From contig JAESTY010000220.1 in the NCBI GenBank assembly GCA_016763355.1, forward strand, positions 1-7,831: 7,831 bases of DNA. The letters run 5' to 3'. Under the pieces are notes generated by a model. That model had not been told where the DNA came from. It did not search any database and saw only the letters and a list, made by a program, of their open reading frames with translations. A program made the position numbers and the translations under genes. Source of the DNA: Immundisolibacteraceae bacterium. GTDB taxonomy: Bacteria > Pseudomonadota > Gammaproteobacteria > Immundisolibacterales > Immundisolibacteraceae. This document shows positions 5,530 to 7,831 of this stretch, piece by piece (within the stretch, counting starts at the first letter, position 1; every line of letters begins with the position of its first letter).

Positions 5530-7263
5530 ATGAGCGCCAAAACAGTAGGTTTGTTATTTGCCAGTAGTTTGTTGATGACTGGCGTGCAGGCCGTTGAGGT
5601 GACTGGCAAGGTGACTGATCGGGCCGGACAGCCAATTGCTAGCGCAATGGTGTCGATTGACAACGGTGCAGTTAAATCAGGTGATGTCACCGTATCGGTG
5701 TTTACCGATCAACAGGGTGCTTACAAAATAACTGACCTGGACAGTGCCGAGGGCATGACCATCCGAGCCACATTGGCCGGTTACGTCGGTCCAACAGAGC
5801 GAGCAGCCTTAAATACTGTTACCGACGGCAATGTGGTGCAGGATCTGGTGCTTGATAATGGTATGGATGTAGAAAACCTGCCCGCGTCGGTCTGGATGAG
5901 CAAGATGCCGTCTGAACATGGTCGGGAACTGACTCTGTTGCAGTGCGGCTCTTGCCATCAGGTGCCATCGAAAAAAATGCGCGGCTTTGCGGAAAATCTG
6001 GCCGGTTTAAATGAGGCTGATCGGGTCGCTTCCTGGAAAGCAATGATTCAATACATGCGCATCAAGGTATTCGAAATTGGCCCGGATGGTTCTAAAGTGA
6101 GTCCGGAATATGTTGATTTCGAAACCATGATGGACCCTAATGGCAGCCTGTTTAATCTATACGACGAAGAGGTGATTTCGGCATACCTGGCCAAACATAT
6201 GCCGGATGATTTTAGCGATGCGGGCGATTATGAGTTTAATCAGGGTCCCAATATCACCAATGGCGATACGGTGATTCGCGAGTATCATTTACCTAAAATG
6301 TCGCTGATTCGGGAAGTAGCCTTAACGCCGAAATCCCCTTACGCCTGGGGAGCCGACCTGCAGAAGAATCGTTTGTATCGGGTAGATCCTGCAAACCCAA
6401 CAGATCAGGTGCCCTATCCGATTCCTGTCGACAGGCCAACCGGTCCGCACACCCTTAATGATGATGCGGACGGTTTTATCTGGGACGCGAATATTGAAGG
6501 CGATGTGGTGCATCGCTTTAATCCGATCACCGAAGAGTGGAAGGCTTACGACCAGTTTGGCGAAGGCTCTGTGGCCCATGATATTGCGCTAGATTCGAGT
6601 TTTCAGGTGGCTAAAGATGCCAATGGAAAACTCTGGTTTACCTTGATTGGCAAAAATAAAATGGCCAGTCTCGACCCGGAAAGTGGAGTGGTTGAAGAAT
6701 TCGAAATTCCACTGGCCGAAGGTAACCAGCCTTTTCGGGCAGCTGTTTATGGCGCGGCCATGCGCGGTGATGGCAAAGAGGTTTGGTTTACTCAGTTAAC
6801 CGGCGGTCTTGGAGCGATAGATACCGAAACCGGGGAGCTGGTGTTTTGGCAGGATTATCCGGTTGGTAAAGGTCCGCGTCGTGTCGCTATCGATGATAAC
6901 GATCATCTCTACGTGACGCTGTTTGGTTCCGGGCAGATGGATATCTATGACACCCGTAATCACAAGCTACTGAAACAGGTTGATCTTCCAGACCCGAATG
7001 CGGCGCCCTACTCAGCTCTGTGGGATCGATGGCGTAATGTGGTCTGGATCGGTAATTCCAATGCCGACGTGATTTATCGCTACGATGTGGAAACCGGCGA
7101 CATTGGTCATATTCCGCTGCCTAGCACCCATGCTTATCTGCGCATGATTACCTTCGACCGCAATACCGGTAATCTCTGGACCGCCTATTCCCACATGCCA
7201 GCAGGCAGTGGTCCTAGCAGCCTGGTGATGATTGACCCGGGTGATCATCCTAAATTGAATTAG
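5530..7263 (+). CDS. Exported haem c protein with carboxypeptidase-regulatory-like domain and seven-bladed Vgb-like beta-propeller
   Basis: A 577-residue protein starting at an ATG just after GGGGAGA. Residues 1-21 are a Sec signal peptide (hydrophobic core GLLFASSLLM, probable cleavage after VQA), so the protein acts in the periplasm or outside. Residues about 23-108 form a carboxypeptidase-regulatory-like beta sandwich (VTGKVTDRAGQPIASAMV, then TDQQGAYKITDL). One haem c site, CGSCHQ, lies at 139-144 in a helical section (about 125-230) rich in Met, which could supply the sixth ligand. From about 264 to 572 I count seven propeller repeats with the Vgb/streptogramin-lyase rhythm (D-x-x-G-x-x-W-x-x ... 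D-P-x-T/S-G); good examples are at 362-385, 413-436 and 544-570. In Vgb this fold is a lyase, but here the attached haem points to redox work, for example an oxidoreductase or electron carrier. It is followed by a lipoprotein cytochrome c gene. The domains are well supported; the function is unknown. Confidence 0.88.
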   Translation: MSAKTVGLLFASSLLMTGVQAVEVTGKVTDRAGQPIASAMVSIDNGAVKSGDVTVSVFTDQQGAYKITDLDSAEGMTIRATLAGYVGPTERAALNTVTDGNVVQDLVLDNGMDVENLPASVWMSKMPSEHGRELTLLQCGSCHQVPSKKMRGFAENLAGLNEADRVASWKAMIQYMRIKVFEIGPDGSKVSPEYVDFETMMDPNGSLFNLYDEEVISAYLAKHMPDDFSDAGDYEFNQGPNITNGDTVIREYHLPKMSLIREVALTPKSPYAWGADLQKNRLYRVDPANPTDQVPYPIPVDRPTGPHTLNDDADGFIWDANIEGDVVHRFNPITEEWKAYDQFGEGSVAHDIALDSSFQVAKDANGKLWFTLIGKNKMASLDPESGVVEEFEIPLAEGNQPFRAAVYGAAMRGDGKEVWFTQLTGGLGAIDTETGELVFWQDYPVGKGPRRVAIDDNDHLYVTLFGSGQMDIYDTRNHKLLKQVDLPDPNAAPYSALWDRWRNVVWIGNSNADVIYRYDVETGDIGHIPLPSTHAYLRMITFDRNTGNLWTAYSHMPAGSGPSSLVMIDPGDHPKLN

Positions 7264-7288
7264 TTTTTGTTTGTGCTGCCCTGATTTC

Positions 7289-7320
7289 AAACAACCTCGG
7301 CTGATTAGCCGGGGTTGTTT
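7289..7320 (+). terminator. Rho-independent terminator after the haem-propeller gene
   Basis: AAACAACCTCGGCT (7289-7302), loop GATT (7303-7306) and AGCCGGGGTTGTTT (7307-7320) form a 14-bp stem with one T-G wobble. The A-rich and T-rich feet suit bidirectional termination, though the T-run is interrupted (TTGTTTAGTCTTT). It implies that the next gene has its own promoter or depends on read-through. Confidence 0.8.
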
Positions 7321-7394
7321 AGTCTTTACGGCCAGGGCTTTATTAATAGATCTCGCAGAATAGTCTGCTTTATCAATGACTCAACCTATATCTT

Positions 7395-7400
7395 AAGGAG
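7395..7400 (+). promoter_or_regulatory. Strong ribosome-binding site deciding a TTG start
   Basis: AAGGAG lies 7 nt before the TTG at 7408. The frame is open further upstream to within the terminator at 7315, but only this start gives a lipoprotein signal peptide (MKLRLSLAILVALSLTGC). It is the only sensible start for the cytochrome gene. Confidence 0.8.
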
Positions 7401-7407
7401 AAACAGA

Positions 7408-7812
7408 TTGAAACTGCGTTTATCCCTCGCCATCCTTGTCGCTTTGTCATTAACCGGGTGTGGTTCAGAGAGCAATAGTGCTGTGGTGACTGAAGCAGCC
7501 GTTGAAGCCGTGCCCGAAGTGGCTGTTGTCGAAGCCGCGATTGAAGTAAACCCAGAAGTACTTGCTGCGGATTTGAAGAGCCTGGGTTGCTATGCCTGTC
7601 ATGCCATTGAGAAAAAACGTGTCGGCCCAAGTTATCGCGCAGTCGCGCAACGTTATCGTGACCAATCAGACGTGGTGCCACTTCTGGTCGCCAAAGTGAT
7701 TAACGGCGGTGGTGGGGTTTGGGGTCCAATTCCAATGGTCACCCACCCTCATTTGAAGTCGGAGCAGCTAACTCCGTTGATCGAGCGGATTCTGCAGTTA
7801 CCAGCTGAATAG
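7408..7812 (+). CDS. Small lipoprotein cytochrome c (class I, c551/c552-like)
   Basis: A 134-residue electron carrier reading from a TTG with AAGGAG 7 nt upstream. Residues 1-18 are a lipoprotein signal peptide with lipobox LTGC; Cys18 is lipidated and the next residues are Gly-Ser, so outer-membrane rather than inner-membrane retention is expected. Residues about 21-50 are an Ala/Val/Glu-rich linker. The compact class I cytochrome domain follows: CYACH (61-65) binds haem c covalently, with His65 as one axial ligand. VGPSYRAVAQRY (72-83) and the Met-ligand loop WGPIPMVTHPHL (105-116) give Met110 as the other. A final helix (LTPLIERILQL) packs as in c551. The domain is about the size of Pseudomonas c551. 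It sits behind the haem-propeller protein, separated by a terminator, and is a natural partner to take electrons from it towards an oxidase or reductase. Family assignment is sure; the partner is inferred from position. Confidence 0.92.
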   Translation: MKLRLSLAILVALSLTGCGSESNSAVVTEAAVEAVPEVAVVEAAIEVNPEVLAADLKSLGCYACHAIEKKRVGPSYRAVAQRYRDQSDVVPLLVAKVINGGGGVWGPIPMVTHPHLKSEQLTPLIERILQLPAE

Positions 7813-7820
7813 CTGGCAAC
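7797..7820 (+). other. Hairpin spanning the stop codon of the cytochrome gene
   Basis: CCAGCT (7801-7806), loop GAAT and AGCTGG (7811-7816) pair perfectly. After one A-C mismatch the outer GTT/AAC pairs extend the stem. The following TAGTTTGTCC has only a weak T-run and the window ends at once. It may be a terminator or 3'-end stabiliser, or chance. The stop codon (7810-7812) lies partly in the loop. Confidence 0.35.
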
Positions 7821-7831
7821 TAGTTTGTCCA

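Noticed and set aside
5530..7263. Streptogramin (virginiamycin B) resistance lyase
   Set aside because: The propeller resembles Vgb in fold only. The protein is exported, carries a haem c and an extra beta domain, and sits with oxygenase genes, so antibiotic resistance is not supported.
7376..7396. Six-codon mini-ORF (ATG to TAA, MTQPIS) ending in the ribosome-binding site of the cytochrome gene
   Set aside because: Such a leader could in theory regulate translation, but it has no ribosome-binding site of its own and is short enough to occur by chance.
7315..7407. Upstream extension of the lipoprotein cytochrome by 31 residues
   Set aside because: It would start inside the terminator stem and bury the lipoprotein signal. 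The TTG at 7408 with AAGGAG is clearly better.

Overview
The window reads as one accessory catabolic or redox gene cluster, with every recognisable gene on the + strand. Balanced base composition, Shine-Dalgarno-led genes and the protein repertoire (LuxA-like monooxygenase, Rieske oxygenase, LldD/mandelate-dehydrogenase-like flavoprotein, periplasmic c-type cytochromes with Sec and lipoprotein signals) point to a Gram-negative bacterium. A marine or environmental gammaproteobacterium is the best guess, but this rests on style rather than on a marker gene.

Layout. (1) 1-311: the C-terminal end of a thiamine-diphosphate-dependent enzyme. It is followed by a GC-rich inverted repeat (318-341) and a textbook intrinsic terminator (369-405). 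(2) 476-5425: a probable operon of five genes separated by 44-59 nt. They encode a ketopantoate-reductase-family dehydrogenase, an FMN-dependent 2-hydroxyacid dehydrogenase, a Rieske oxygenase alpha subunit, a LuxA-like flavin monooxygenase, and a 115-residue all-helical protein of unknown function. (3) 5426-5529: a spacer with two hairpins. (4) 5530-7263: an exported protein joining a carboxypeptidase-regulatory-like beta domain, a single haem c site (CGSCH) and a seven-bladed Vgb-like beta-propeller, closed by a strong terminator (7289-7320). (5) 7408-7812: a small lipoprotein cytochrome c with a TTG start.

How the genes could work together (inference). The 2-hydroxyacid dehydrogenase would make a 2-oxo acid. 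A ThDP enzyme such as the one at the left edge could decarboxylate or condense it, and the ketopantoate-reductase-like protein could interconvert oxo and hydroxy forms. The Rieske and LuxA-like oxygenases would hydroxylate or cleave an organic substrate upstream of that chemistry. The exported haem-propeller and the lipoprotein cytochrome look like a periplasmic redox pair that could oxidise a substrate or relay electrons. No ferredoxin, Rieske reductase, flavin reductase, transporter or regulator is present in the window, so the substrate cannot be named. The least familiar parts are the haem/beta-propeller protein and the small helical protein. No RNA genes, CRISPR arrays, insertion sequences or phage genes were seen.
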